In this document: positions 1-12,639 of the stretch, piece after piece
Layout: each line of letters begins with the position of its first letter
Position numbering within the stretch: position 1 is the first letter of the stretch
From: Rhytidiadelphus loreus
Taxonomy: Eukaryota; Streptophyta; Bryopsida; Hypnales; Hylocomiaceae
Direction of reading: 5' to 3'
Assembly: GCA_947034895.1 (NCBI GenBank)
Contig: OX344765.1
Coordinates: 44,459,001-44,523,000, forward strand
Length of the DNA: 64,000 nt
The notes under the pieces: generated by a model
The model's input: only the letters and a program-made list of their open reading frames with translations
Database searches by the model: none
What the model was told of the DNA's origin: nothing
Position numbers and translations under genes: made by a program

Positions 1-1845
1 CTCAAAGCCTTTCTTGACGATCATTATTTATGTGCTCCAATATTTGTGTAATCACAAAGTAGAGTCTCAAAACTTACATTTGGTTGTAGCGCAAAGAACA
101 ACATAATCCTAGTGAATTGCTACAGTTAGTGATAGAGATGTGACGAGGGTTTGTTTTTATTCAGTAAGGAGTGGTACCAATTTAGTATTTACAAAACAAT
201 ATAATACAAAACAAGTTTACAAAAGAAATTTGCACCTAAAATAATAATTCTTCAACTCTTAAAGGTAAATTATTTATTTATTCATTAAAATATAAAGCAA
301 TTGTGAATGAAAAGACACACAAATCCTATTTAAAACAATAGTCGTGTCTTCATTTGGGTAACTTCATTTCATGATTTAGTTGTGTGACATCAAAATTTCA
401 TGTCTAAATGTCTCTTAATACCTAATGCACATTAAATGAAATATATAAATATATTTCATGAAATATTTTCTAACCATCCCTAGAATATAAATATTAACCA
501 TCCAAAATTTATTAATGAAAGTAATATATATTATATAAGTAGACAAACAACACAATCATTCTTTTATTTTGAGAAGATATTTGATCCATGTTTAATAACC
601 TGGAAAGATGGGGTGAATGACTATGAGTATAATTGAACTTCAAAATCTCACATTTTATGTTTTTTTTAATTTCGTATTTTAAGGTGAAAAGTATATATCT
701 TCTATTATCCATCAAAAATTTCAGATTCTTTTGTACTATAAAAATCTGAAAATTATAATTGTGAATTTTAGAATGTTTTTCATATCAAAGAGATAAGAGC
801 ATCCCCACCGTGGCTTCCCTACCCGTATCTCCATTGGGGTGAAGGGGAATAAAGATGGAGATAGGGTTGGGATAGGGAAGGCAACAATCCACTAGTTCTT
901 CCCTAAATTTTCAACTTATTGCTAAATAGAGGTAGGAAGAAGTCAAAACAAAACTATAAAATAGTAACAAGGCCAAATTATTAGATGAGATCCGAGGGGG
1001 CTAGAAGGCCGTATCAAGCCTGTTCCTACCTCCGTTCCCTCCGGTCTCATCGAACGATGGTGTTAGATTTTTTTTTCAAACAAAAACAAAAACAAACAAA
1101 TTTAAAAATCCTTGAAATGAAAAACAAATTTAATTTTTCTTTTTTTCTTTTTTTCGCAAAAAAGTGACATGGTAGTCACCTGGCCAGGTCAGCACAGCTT
1201 GTGAACAACGGGTTTCGGCAAGTTTCGGCAAGTTTCCAGATGGAAACTCGTAGCCCTACAGAGTAGCAAAAAAACATGTAATGGAATAGCACTTCCATGA
1301 AATCAATGAAGTACAACTCATATTGGAAGGGTGAAAAGAGGTTTAGGGATTATTCCATTTGAGTTCCCTATCCATTATCCCATACAGGGAATTTGGACCC
1401 CCTGAAATTTTTAGAGATGTAAAAAATGTTAGTGGGGGGTTATTCCGTATCCAAATGAAACTCATTTGGATAGGGATACATGAGCCCCTAGATGTGGATA
1501 AGTAGTTTAAATATTTTGAAAATTTCAACATACATGTACATTATAGCCTAAAATAATATAATGTAAAAAAAAGTTCATGTTGTTGTATATTTAGAAACTT
1601 GAATATAGACATTCAACTTCAAAATTAAAATAATTATCACATGAAGGATTAGAAAAAACATCGGCAAGCAGAATAGATACTTGGTTGGGAAGCTTCATTT
1701 TGTTAGTTTTGTTGAAAAACAATAAAAAGAAAACTTTTAAAAGTCAAAGTTGAATTTGAAGAACATGGAAAAAATGTTCTAAAATTCACTACATAGTTCC
1801 TCCAACATAATGTAGAAATCATAAAATAATTACTATGACTTTAAT
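1..1845. other. AT-rich intergenic, no gene
   Basis: No reading frame here looks coding. An imperfect hairpin lies at about 814-880 (CTTCCCTACCCGTATCTCC facing GGAGATAGGG...GGGAAG). The stretch at about 1040-1290 is a diverged copy of 10,376-10,605. Confidence 0.6.
1040..1290 (+). repeat. Dispersed non-coding repeat, copy 1
   Basis: This stretch shares an ordered set of blocks with 10,376-10,605: an A/T-rich tract ending in an AAATGAAAAACAAA block, then TGACNTNGTAGTC, CTTGGCCA-like and AAACTCGTAGCCCT-like blocks, ending in ACATGTAAT. The copies are clearly diverged. No coding capacity or terminal repeats were identified, so the class is unknown. Confidence 0.55.
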
Positions 1846-3019
1846 TTAACCCTTAAATGCCCAAGGCCTTTTTTGAGTTTCTTAAAATATGCTCTAAATC
1901 GAATAAAGAAACCTACATTTTGATAAGCTTCATCAATTTCTTTTTTAACTATAACCATACAAATTTCTCGGGGGGTCACTTAGAGTGTCCATTAGAAACC
2001 ACGTGCAAACAAAACTTTTTATACTTTTTGAATTTTAAATTCAAAAAAATAATAATTTCCTACTTTGAAAGTTTATGTTTGAATTATTGATGTTTTTTTT
2101 TGTTAATAATAATTAGTTACAAATTTTTAAAGTAAAAAGATACACTATAGAACTGAAAAATAACTTTCACGCTCTAATATTATATAAGAAAAAATTGTCT
2201 AAAAAATAAACAATTTAAAAAAAAAAATAACTCTCTATTGAAAGCTCAATTTGTGTTGAATATTGATTCAATGGTCATCTATAATTATTTTAGTTGAAAA
2301 ACATGGCATTTTAGTTCATTTTCAACCTCTTCTAGAAATCATTTCATATTTTATTTGAATTGGAAATTTTGGCAATAGAAACTTGTAGTCATTATTAAAC
2401 AATACTCAAAATTTTAGGTTGAAATTATAGTTTATTAGAAACCACTCGTTCGCACGTGGTTTGTTGTAGTAGAACTAAATGCACCCCTTGAGGCAAATTT
2501 AAACTATACATGTTAGAGATCACATGAGAAAAGTAAACACAAACAATATCATTTATGGATTGAAAGATTATAATGCTTGATCATGAGGGTGTTCAAACTA
2601 TGAAAGTGATTTGAAGTCTTTAAATCCTCTTTTCACATGTCAAATCTAAATTTGAGGTTACTGAAAAGTATGAGGTTAAAGGACATAACAAGTATAAGTA
2701 CAATCAATTTTTAGCTTCTCAAAATCTAGTCTAAAATATTTAAATGATTTTCTAATGTTTTTTTCTCTAAGACCTAGTGTATTTGAGGCTCATTTCCAAC
2801 ACTAGAAAATCAAGATTTGAATGGACTCCCTTGCACAAAATCTTTAATAGAAACATCATAAACATTTATTTTCAAAATCAAAATTTGATGCCAAAACTAG
2901 ACTTCAAAAAGAATTTGTCTAAAAAAGAAACTACTAAAAATAGTAACTTGATAAATTTTTATTTAACTTCAAAATTTTGTCAACACCCAAATTTGGTGCC
3001 TTGGGCATTTAGGGATTAA
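1846..3019. mobile_element. TTAA-flanked inverted-repeat element (MITE-like), copy E1
   Basis: The left end reads TTAA-CCCTTAAATGCCCAAGGC and the right end reads GCCTTGGGCATTTAGGG-A-TTAA, so about 19 bp form a near-perfect terminal inverted repeat next to TTAA. The 1.17-kb interior is AT-rich and non-coding. A TTAA target with CCCT-type termini is the signature of piggyBac-like elements; assignment to that superfamily is inference because no transposase is present. Confidence 0.6.
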
Positions 3020-3139
3020 CTCAATGATGTGCATATTAATGAAGATGTTACTAGATGAAAAATTCCATTTTTTAATTTGTTTTCACTATCTATACTTGTC
3101 AAAAGGATGTTAAAAATCCTTGCCAAAGTTCTAGGGTTA

Positions 3140-4080
3140 ACCCCAAAGTGACAAAGAGGACAGAAAGTGTCCTCACACAGTTTAAGGTTCAGTTCAAAGT
3201 GCTGTAACTTTTGCATACAAGGTCCAAATTCAATAAAACTTGTTGGGAATGTTGACTTCTCCCCTCTAGTTTGTATGGCAAAATTTTCAGATCAATTCAA
3301 GATTTTTTGATTTTTTGGAAGCCAATCGAAGTTCACAACTTCAATTTGAGTTCACCAAACTGCATTTTAGGGTTGCTACTTTGGGGCCTTGTATCTCCTT
3401 CATCCATTGCTCATTTTCAATAAAATTTGTTGGGTTTTGTTCCCCTTGAATTTTAGTTATTGTGGTAAAGTTTTCATGTCAATCTAAGTTGTTTTGAATG
3501 TTTGGGACCAATTCGAAGTTCAAAATCCTGCCATTTTTGGAGTATAGTGAACTTTGGCGGCTTGTTTCTTCTTCATACAAAGTTCATTTTCAATAATTAT
3601 TTTTGGAAAAATTGCGTATACTAGTCTAGTTTGTGTGGATAAAATTTCATGTTAATCCAAGAATTAATGAGTGACTGAGAAGCATTCTAGTAGAAAGAGG
3701 TTCAGCTTTAAATGTGTATTTTGCAATTTTTCTTGTTGACTTGTGACATTTCAAAGCCGTTTTGTAGACACAATGAGTCAATTGAATGAATTTTTTTTCA
3801 CCTATGTGTTTGTATACTAGTTTTGAATCATTTTGTAGTATAAAGTTTTTACATTTTAGTAGGTTTAGAAATCAAATTTCACCTCCAAATGTGTTTTTGG
3901 GAAAATTTCAGCATCCATTTTCAACACTAAAACATTATGATCTTGCAATCTATGTGGCCAAATGTCTTCAAATTTTCTACATGTCCTCTACAACATGTAC
4001 ACTACAAGATTGTATGGTTGAGATTTGTATAACTTGAAGACATTTAGATCCATAAAGCTTCAAAAGCAATGATGTTTTTG
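3140..4080 (+). repeat. Long non-coding repeat, copy 1
   Basis: The stretch aligns in the same orientation with 12,640-13,560. Shared blocks include AAGTGTCCTCACACAG, GTTCACCAAACTGCA, CTTGTTGGGTTTTGTTCCCC and ATTTCAGCATCC. The copies differ by substitutions and small indels throughout, so both are old. No intact reading frame is shared by the two. Confidence 0.7.
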
Positions 4081-4204
4081 AACTCTAGAAATTGAATGTC
4101 ACTTTGGGGTTAAGAACATTTTTGAAAGTTTTTCAAGTATTATATAGGAGGTCCATAAAGCAATCAGGCAAGTTTTAAAAATGTTTTCAAACACAAGGAT
4201 ACAT

Positions 4205-4620
4205 ATTTCTGAAACTAGAGTTGATGCTACAGTGTCTATTCAAGTTGTGGAGTGTAAATGCGGTTGTAAATAGGGTTTGGAAACCAGAGTCGATGATATA
4301 CTCTCCAACCACGTTGTGTAGTGCAAAATAATGCGGTTGTAGATAGGATTTGGAAACTCAAATTCTGAAACTAGAATCAATGCCATAGTCTCTATTCAAG
4401 TTGTATAGTGTAAATGCAATTATAGATAGGATTTGAAAATTTAGGTTTTGAAACCAAAGTCGATGCCATAGTCTCTATTCAAGTTGTAAAGCGTAAATAT
4501 GGTTGTAAATAGGATTTAAAAATTCAGGTTTTGAAACCAAAGTCGATGCCATAGTCTCTAAGTTAGTACAGTGTAAATGCAGTTGTAGATAGGATTTGGA
4601 AACTCAGATTCTGAAAGCAG
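4205..4620 (+). repeat. Tandem repeat, about 83-bp unit, nearly 5 copies
   Basis: Units recur around 4223, 4292, 4379, 4462 and 4545, each with a GATGCCATAGTCTCTATTCAAG-like block (written here in consensus), then a GTAAATGC block and a GATAGGATTTGGAAA-like block. Spacings are about 69, 87, 83 and 83 bp. The first unit is shortened and the last is incomplete. Confidence 0.75.
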
Positions 4621-5770
4621 ATGTGCTTTACACAGACCCAACAACAAAAGAAGCTTTCTTTCATTCCAATCTATCCTCACTGCCCAAGTTTCTGAAGCAC
4701 ATGTGAGGCGGTGGGCACACTGTAACTAACTTACAGTACTGACATTGCTGCGCTTACTTGAAAACGTTTTTTATATGTCAGTGCAAGTGTCACTCTGAAC
4801 ACCGACCTGGTTCCTGTGGCTTTAAATTTGTTATTAACTTAACCTTAAGATATTTCTCTCTATGATGGGAATCAATGTCCTAAATGTCCTGTCAATTCCA
4901 AATTGAATGATAAATAAATAAATAAATAATTTAAATTTTAAAATCCCTACACCCTAAATGTCCGTCAGGTCCTGTTAATTCCAAATTGAATGATTTTTTA
5001 TTTTAATTTAAAAGAAAAATCCCTACACTGTATGACAAACATACAGTCGATTACATTAGATTAATCAGACCTCGTTGGACATGATGCTAATCTTGACTAT
5101 TTTTTGGACTGTTGTTTTTACTCAAAATTTGCACCAACTTCATTATTACAGACGCTTCCCACTATCAATGTCCTAACTTTTTCAAGTCCCGGTTCAAGGC
5201 CAAATTCCAACTTCCTTGCCTGGGTTGTAGAAGGTGAATAACTGAAAATATCAAATGTGGCGATGGAAGACCGTTTGGAGAAGCCCCTGCCTACCCAAGG
5301 AAGTTGGGCTCCTATGGCTAACTTGGCATCAGGTAGTTGTAGTGAGCGTGGTCACATTCACACTGTTGTGAACATAGGTTGCCCTATTTGTCCACGCCGC
5401 AGTCATGAGTTTGTACTAAGGTAGAACTGCCCAATTCCATCAGTGATTCAATTCCGTGGTCTATAGCTTTGTCCCGATTCCGTTAGAAAAAACATGCAAA
5501 TTCGCTTTAGATTTTGACAAGAGTAGTTTATTAATGCTATTAAAAGACAACGTGTCAATTAATGATTGGTGGATCTTCAAGTGCTATTAGATACATTGGA
5601 AAGCGGTATTGAGTTGTAAGAGGATGTTTATGAATCCAGTCTAGTGGTGGTTTTGCAATTTCACTTCAGAAATTTACAGAAATTACAATTTTTATTGGAA
5701 AATTATAATTTCACTTGGGTTGAACTCCTAAAACAAAAGCACACCTCTACCAAATATGTGTCTTTCCTAG
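4621..5770. other. Intergenic, no gene
   Basis: No coding region, RNA gene or clear terminal repeat was seen. Two similar blocks containing CCAAATTGAATGAT occur near 4895 and 4981. Confidence 0.5.
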
Positions 5771-5779
5771 AGTTGGCTC

Positions 5780-6513
5780 CAATATAGTCAGATTGCAAAT
5801 CAGGGTGGTAATGGGTAGTTCTACCTTACACCAGTTTTGGGAATGTCCAACAGCTCAACAAGCATGGCTATGGGGGATACACATTATGAATGTAGGTGGT
5901 CACCTTGAAGGATGCCAAAGGCCCTTGGCAACCCTTCACCTGGAAACAAGGGATCTTCTCCGATCGCATTCCACGTAAGTTCAACCAAGCTTGTAATTTG
6001 TGGGGTATCCTTCATATTGTCATCCTTTAGACGTTATAAATTGAGCGAAATGACGCGGCCTTCAACAACAATAAGTGGCGGCCTACTAAACAAGTGCAAC
6101 GCATTTGGCTTGGGCTTGTAGACTATGGGTGGATTGAATGGGGCAAGACTTTGGGTATGATCGAGAAGCATCCGAACAAAGCCATAGGCATTAGAGACCG
6201 GTTCGCTCAACGTTGTTGTGAACATGACGTTATTGCGACCATGATCAATGAGAAACCTAGATGGGCTATCTTTGACCTCGTGCTAGCTTTGTTTTTCAAC
6301 CCCCTTAGTTTTTGTGCACCAAAGTGGTGCGGCTTCGCCGCTCCTCTTGGGTATTTTGTTTTTGTTTTTGTTGTTTTTGTTTTGTTCTCTCCTTTGTTGT
6401 CCTTCTCTTTTTGCTCATGCTATTTTCAGTTGGGCCTTGTATTTTACATTCTTTTGCGATAAAGGGTTCCCTTTATTTGTGTCAAAATATAAATAAATAA
6501 ATAATATATATAT
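5780..6513 (+). pseudogene. LINE (L1-type) ORF2 3' end, decayed
   Basis: Translated fragments in shifting frames match the C-terminus of plant non-LTR reverse-transcriptase proteins. An HQFWECPTAQQAW block near 5831 resembles the zinc-binding zf-RVT motif. It is followed by an IERNDAAFNNNKW-like block near 6040-6077 and IWLGLVDYGWIEWGK near 6101-6147. Stop codons and frame changes separate the blocks, so it cannot be functional. The fragment ends at an ATAAATAAATAAATAAT tail (6487-6505), typical of LINE insertions. Only the 3' 0.7 kb is present, as expected for a 5'-truncated insertion. Confidence 0.7.
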
Positions 6514-7369
6514 ATCAAATGTGGGGACTTGGGATGCATAATGGTGAGAAGGTCAAAGTCCCAACTCTATGTCAAAACTTTGTCTCATGTGTAATATTAT
6601 ATAGCAATTAAATGTTCAAAATATGGATCAAAAAGTCAAAAAAATATATTTTGGACTCTTTTAGCATCAACTTGGCATTGAACAGATTGGGTGGAATTTC
6701 AACTAATGAGGTTGCTTCATATGGTGTGTTTCTCTTTGTTTTATATTCATGTTTCTCCTCGTTTGTTTAAGTTGCATTTTGAGCTTAGAGTAGCAAAACT
6801 TTTTCTTGCGGGCATATATTGAAATAAAAATTACATTCTTAGAAAGGTATTCTAATTTTCTATCTAAAGAAATAGTTTTCAAAAAATCCCACCAACTGAA
6901 TGAATTAGTGTGTCATCATGGCCCAAATGTTCAAAATTTTACATATGGAGATTGTCTGATCACATATGCACCCAAAAGAAAAAATGATAGTTAGAGAAGG
7001 TTGTATCAAAACAAAAGTTGTCATTAATAAGAAATCTTAATCATTGGACCACATATACACCATAACTTGCAAACCTTAATTCTTTAATGCTTGAATCCTT
7101 TTTTGAATTTCTGCACATTTTTGTTTAAATCTTTGCACAAAGATGTCATTTATCTCAAATTCCATCACATTGGTCACAAAAAAAGGTTCTCTTTTGAAGA
7201 TGAATATGAAGTTGTTTACTCAATACATTACGCAAAAGCACTCATCATATGGACTTTTCATAGCTTAGGGGTTAAATTACAAAGAATTCCTCCATATGAG
7301 TACCATTGTACACAAGGGCTAAATTTGATTAGGAAGGTGCTGATTAAATAGAATTTTCATCTTAAATTT
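6514..7369. other. Intergenic, no gene
   Basis: AT-rich sequence with only short reading frames of random appearance. Confidence 0.5.
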
Positions 7370-8829
7370 TCAACCCCCAAAGTCCCAAGGCCATTTTTTT
7401 TTGTCAATAACCACTCAAAATTACCATTTTCAATGCAAGCAACAAAATTTTAAACATTTATTTCTTTTGCAAGTCCAACCATAGGATCTTGCACTAGACT
7501 GGTATGAAGATGAGTGGAAGAAATTTAATAAACTTTGACCACAAAAGTCACAAGACATAAGTGTTTAAAGTGGTGAAAACAAATTGTCTCTGCTCCTAGC
7601 CTAACAAGATTATAAGGCTTTGAATCCTCTTAATTACTTAAGAACCATGGGGTAGTCAAGATTTTTAAAATTGTGAAGATGTATTATAAAATGCAACTTA
7701 GAATAATAGTTTAATTAAACAATAGTTGTAAAATATGATCCATAGATCATATCCATATGGGTAGATCAACTAGTATACAAACCAATAATTTTAAATAAAA
7801 TTTAAAGTCAAAAAATGAAAATTCCTTTAAAAATCAATTGTAGATTGCATATTTTTACAAAAGAAAATTCATTGAAGTTTAAAATGTTAAGTTCTAATCA
7901 TAGTGATTTTTGGAGATTTTACTTTTACTTTTTTATTCAAGTCATTTGTGAAGGATCATTTTTTGGAATGAAAAAGTTACTTTTTGAGAATAGATCTACC
8001 AATACCTATTGAACAATAATATACTTTTTAAAGCAAAGTCTTCATAATTTATATCATACAAATTTTAAAGAACTAGCACGAGAATCTTCCAAAAAATTGA
8101 TGGATGAAAAAATACATTTTTTTGTGCTTGGCATGTATTTGCATTCATTGATTGTTCAAAATTTGGATGCTTGATCCTTTAGGGGTTAACTTAAAAATTT
8201 TGTACTACAGATTGTGAATTTTAGTTTTTCATGTTGAAGAATTGAGTTGAGAGTTCAGGAATCAAAATTTTTAAAACAACCCATGATTTTTCATTTCTCT
8301 TAAAAATTGTTAAGTTGACAAAATTGTTGATAGCTCTGAGATGGAATTGTAATACATTGATTCCAACAATGAGATTATTCTAGAAAGAAAACTAATAAAA
8401 CCATGTGCAATATATATTTTTTTAAATTGCTAAAATTGAGTTCATAAATGAATCCAATACATTATTTTTTCAAGAATTTATTAAGATTGTTGACAAAACA
8501 AGAAGCTTTGTAACTTTACATCACTTATCTAAATGGAATGAATCAAATCTTTCTACATAGACAAAAATATAATTTGTTAGAAATAATTTATTTTTTTAAT
8601 TATTATAATTTTTTGTAGATTTTTTTTGTTGGACACCTCGACTTGTTTTGGACTTATTGGGGCATAACTTCTATTCCCCAACACCAATTAAAATGATGTT
8701 CCTAGAAAGCTAATCAATTTAACTATCTTTAAAAAAAATTCAAAAATCTTATCAATAATTGTGATCATAGGTATATACCTAAATCTTCAAAAGTCCGCTA
8801 AAGGAACTCTTGGGACTTTAGGGGGTTAA
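7370..8829. mobile_element. TTAA-type inverted-repeat element, copy E2 (1.46 kb)
   Basis: The left end reads CAA-CCCCCAAAGTCCCAAGG and the right end reads CTTGGGACTTTAGGGGG-TTAA, giving a terminal inverted repeat of about 17 bp. The right half (about 8,460-8,829) is the reverse-complement relative of 18,983-19,350 (element E6). The left subterminal stretch GGCCATTTTT...AACCACTCAAAA is matched at the other end of E6. Non-coding, and its orientation is opposite to E6. Confidence 0.65.
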
Positions 8830-10375
8830 AAGTTCACATTACCTTACATTGATCGCAAGATGGCACATGGCACAAAAATTTACAAAAATGACTTAGTTTA
8901 TGCTAAATTTGACCCTCACACAAGATATTATTGAACATTAGCCCTCAAAGGACAGGCTAAGCCCCTCGGGCTTGATTTTGAGAGAATCATTGACAAAAAG
9001 TGTTATTTTGTATTTTTTTTTTAATTTTTCAATGTATTGAACCGACTTCTGTAGTGAATATGATTTGCCAAGCACCGCATTTAGGCAGCAAAGTCAAGAC
9101 ACTATTCACTTTTGCATGCCCATGCCCAGACCAAACAAACTTTGGACAAGCAAGAAGACCCATACCTGAGTTTTTTATTCCTCTTTGGGTTGCTCTCTAC
9201 GCAACTGAATGTCATTCAGTAAGGGTTAAAGCAACTTCAACAATTCTTTCTAATTGACAGTACCCATGGTAATTACAACTTAATTGGTGTACTGGTGAGT
9301 GAGCCCTTGAACAAACTGGCAGTAATTTTATTTTATTTTATTTTATTTTATTTACACAAATGAAATGATAATTTTTGTCTTTCAAATCAAGTTTGACCAC
9401 CGACAACTGAACCTGACCCACTCTATTAGTAATAAAAAAATAATAACTTATTTTAACCTTAAAAAATGGGGACATTGGGAGCAACTTCATTGGTGGCAGA
9501 AGTGAGCATCTTGTCACTTACTGGACCAAAATGACAGAGGCACATGAGTTTATCCTCAGTCCTCATCGGTATTAAAAAAACTTGTATGGTAGAAGGTAAG
9601 TCAGCCTATTACAAGGACAATGTACGTCACAAATATAATTTTACATGTAATGGGCTCGCTCCCATTTGACCTAATATGGTAGGAATACCAATGACGGTGC
9701 CCCCTTTAATGGTAGAGTGGGGTGTCCCAAAACAAAAAATAATTGTCTCTATTTTTTTTGGAAAAAGATTTGATTGGCTCACACTTGATTAGGAACAAGT
9801 TCTATAGGTAGCCATTTTAGGTGAAGCTGTGATACAAAAATGGGATACAAAAATGGGATTCAGATGAAGAATCTACATTTATATTGAATTAAATATTCAT
9901 TCTTGAGGAAAAAGAATTCCTTTTTTGTGTCCTTATTTTTGCACACACTGAGCTCAATTTTTGAAGGAATTATCCGAATTTCGTAAGCTAACATGCTTAT
10001 TTTAATCGTTTATGGTATTCCTATCTTAATGGGCTCACTTGCCTTCTCATTCGCCTAGAGTTTGCCATAATCCAAACCTTAACATTGAAATTTTCATTTG
10101 CACCAATTAACTTTTTTAAGAATGAAACTAAAACACAAAACTCACATATTATCTTGTAGGTATGTAGCATTGTATTCTTGACTACACCAACTTGTCTTAT
10201 TAAGGTGGACACCCAAAAATACACCATTGACCCTAAACTTCCATCTTCACTTTGTGTGCATCTCCAAAATCAATTATGTACCTATATGGAAGAAATTGTT
10301 TTAGAATCAAACTTTATTCTTTCATAACTTTTGCATACGGTATCCATATGTCTTGTTCTTTGGTGCGTTGGAACC
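8830..10375. other. Intergenic, with a (TTTTA)n tract at 9319-9353
   Basis: No gene seen. A simple TTTTA repeat occupies about 9319-9353. A 19-bp segment (GGGATACAAAAATG core) is duplicated in tandem near 9832-9860. Confidence 0.5.
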
Positions 10376-10605
10376 TCCATTCCCCCCAATCTTCTCAAAC
10401 TCCAGTGTCAAATTTCTTTTTTTTCAAAATAAATAAATAAATAAATAAATTTAAGTCCTTAAAATGAAAAACAAAGTTTATTTATTTATTTATTTTTCGA
10501 AAAAGCTGACCTAGTAGTCGCTTGGCCAAGTCAGTGTAGGCGGTTTTCAGGTGGGGTTCGAGTTGGGAACTCGCAGCCCTCCATAGCAGCCAAAACACAT
10601 GTAAT
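10376..10605 (+). repeat. Dispersed non-coding repeat, copy 2
   Basis: This is a diverged same-orientation copy of 1,040-1,290. It includes AAATAAATAAATAAATAAAT microsatellite tracts (10,430-10,495) absent from the first copy. Confidence 0.55.
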
Positions 10606-10848
10606 ATTAGTGTGCTTTTTGAAATGGTTTGTTTTCTTTGTCCAATGTCTAAATTTGAGTTTTCTTGTATTTATTCAAAGTACTCTTGAATGTGCTTCCA
10701 ATGATAGAAGTTTGAAATTCTAATTATATACAAGTCAACATGGTGGAACTAAATTTGGAGGGCCAATATATTGGTTGGACTAAGAGGAAGCTTTGATGAC
10801 GTGAATTTCCTTCATTTTTGACAATGAAATACTATTGTATCAGATGTA

Positions 10849-11080
10849 GAGGTTCATAACATTCACTAGCATGCATTGTCATTTACAACACAAAATAAGG
10901 TAAACTCAAAATATAAATCAAAATTCACCAAGTTTGTAGTGTTTTGGTGAAGGTTGCATTCAATTTCACACTTCTCCTGCTCTAAGCTATTGTAGGATTT
11001 GGGGTATTTGTGTGCTTGGATGCCCTTTGATTCACCAATGTTGAGGTTCATAACATTCATTGGCATGCCCTGTCACTACC
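10849..11080 (+). repeat. Repeat with 34-bp direct terminal duplication, copy 1
   Basis: A block containing GAGGTTCATAACATTCA and GCATGC occurs at both ends (about 10,849-10,880 and 11,045-11,080). The interior (TGTGTGCTTGGATGCCCT and GATTCACCAATGTT) recurs at 12,055-12,180. The structure is short and non-coding, and its class is unknown. Confidence 0.55.
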
Positions 11081-11227
11081 TTGGCTTTACAGTAGATGGT
11101 GTGGAATATTACACACCTAACAATACTTCATTAGTAGCTAATAGGTGTACATGTAGAGGCTCAATGTGATGAGCAGGGTGTATGTAGGAAACTAAGGCAG
11201 TGGGTATGAAGGCTACTAAATGTTATG

Positions 11228-12037
11228 TTAACCCCTAACTGCTTCATCGACCATATATGGTCGATCTGAAATTTCAGGCTCATTTTGAAGTGGGCAGTTA
11301 AATTCGTTTGCCCGTTTTAAAAAAAAAATTGGGCAGTTTTTAGGGTTAACTATTCAGAACTTTCATTTTTCACTGAGAAAGGTACATATTTGAGTGTTGA
11401 GAGGTCTCCAAAGCCATTTATGTCCGTTAATGGAAGAGTAAAGCTTGCTAATTTTATTTCATTTTTCAACTTTGAGCAATTTCACTTGATTTGAGATCTA
11501 AAAACTTCCACTTATTCATTTGCTTTGAAAATGGTCCCAATCGAAAGAGTAAAGTGTTTTCATAATTTTCACCATTGAAAATTTAAACAAGCAAGTGTTG
11601 ATTTGGAGTTATTTGTGAATTATACTTATTAAAAAAATTGCATCTCAACAATTGCAAGGTGGATTGTGTAATGAGTTTAATAGCTTTTCAAGTGATATTA
11701 AGTTTTTTGAAAGGGTATTTTAGTGTGCTAACACAATTTGTAGTTGTTCATGTCACTTCTAATCCCAAAAAGCTTTTATGTGCAAATTTCTGAAACATTG
11801 TGGAGAGGGACAACATATTAAAACTAGAAAACGTACATTTCTCTTATTATAATCTCACAACTCTTATGGAATTTTGCACTCAAAATTGGTGTACATACTA
11901 ATAAGCAAGCTCTTTAAACATCCATACGGTTAGATTTTGAAAAAAAATCATTTTGTTTCAATGGAGACAACTATGAGCCCATGTTCTTTTCTCATGGGAA
12001 AAACACACTTGGAAAGGCTTAGGCACTTAGGGGTTAA
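11228..12037. mobile_element. TTAA-flanked inverted-repeat element, copy E3 (810 bp)
   Basis: The ends read TTAA-CCCCTAACTGC at the left and GCACTTAGGGG-TTAA at the right: an intact TTAA pair with CCCCTAA termini. The interior is AT-rich and non-coding. It is the clearest example in this window of the TTAA/CCCCTAA terminal structure. Confidence 0.7.
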
Positions 12038-12054
12038 GTTATGAAAAAGAGTTT

Positions 12055-12200
12055 ACAAAAAATAAGTTAAACTCACAATATAAATCAAAATTGCATTTGA
12101 TTTCACACTTCCCTGCTGTAGGCTATTGCAGGATTTGGGGCATTTGTGTGCTTGGATGCCCTTTGATTCACCAATGTTGGACATGTAATAAGTTACTTGT
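12055..12200 (+). repeat. Repeat, copy 2 of 10,890-11,045
   Basis: This stretch shares TAAACTCA-AATATAAATCAAAATT, TTTCACACTTC and TGTGTGCTTGGATGCCCT with 10,849-11,080, in the same orientation. It directly follows the right end of element E3. Confidence 0.6.
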
Positions 12201-12639
12201 CATGCCCATGAAACTGTCCAAGTATTCCAAGCTACAGAATAATTACATGTTTTCAGGACTTTGATTTTGCTTTCAGAAATCAATACAACAAGTCACTGGT
12301 TGAAGAAGAAATTCAAGCTCTCTGATCCTCCTTTGGCACTGGCATGAACTGGTGTCAGGCTTCGCCTTCCTCGTCAGCCTATTTTTTTTTCTTTCAGAAT
12401 TCCCTCCACCTTGGTGATTGCCCTAACTTATACAGACTCCACCACAAAATAGAAGCTACATGAGAACAGCAGTACAAGTGTTACAGTATCTCATATCAGA
12501 ATGTTCTTATGTTTTGATTGTGTACATGAATTGGTCTTCGTTTCCACATTTTTAATTGAAAATTGCACACAATTTGCTCAAGATGTCATTGATACTCAGA
12601 CCTAGAATGTATCCTCATTTATCCCTAAGCCCCCTGGCT

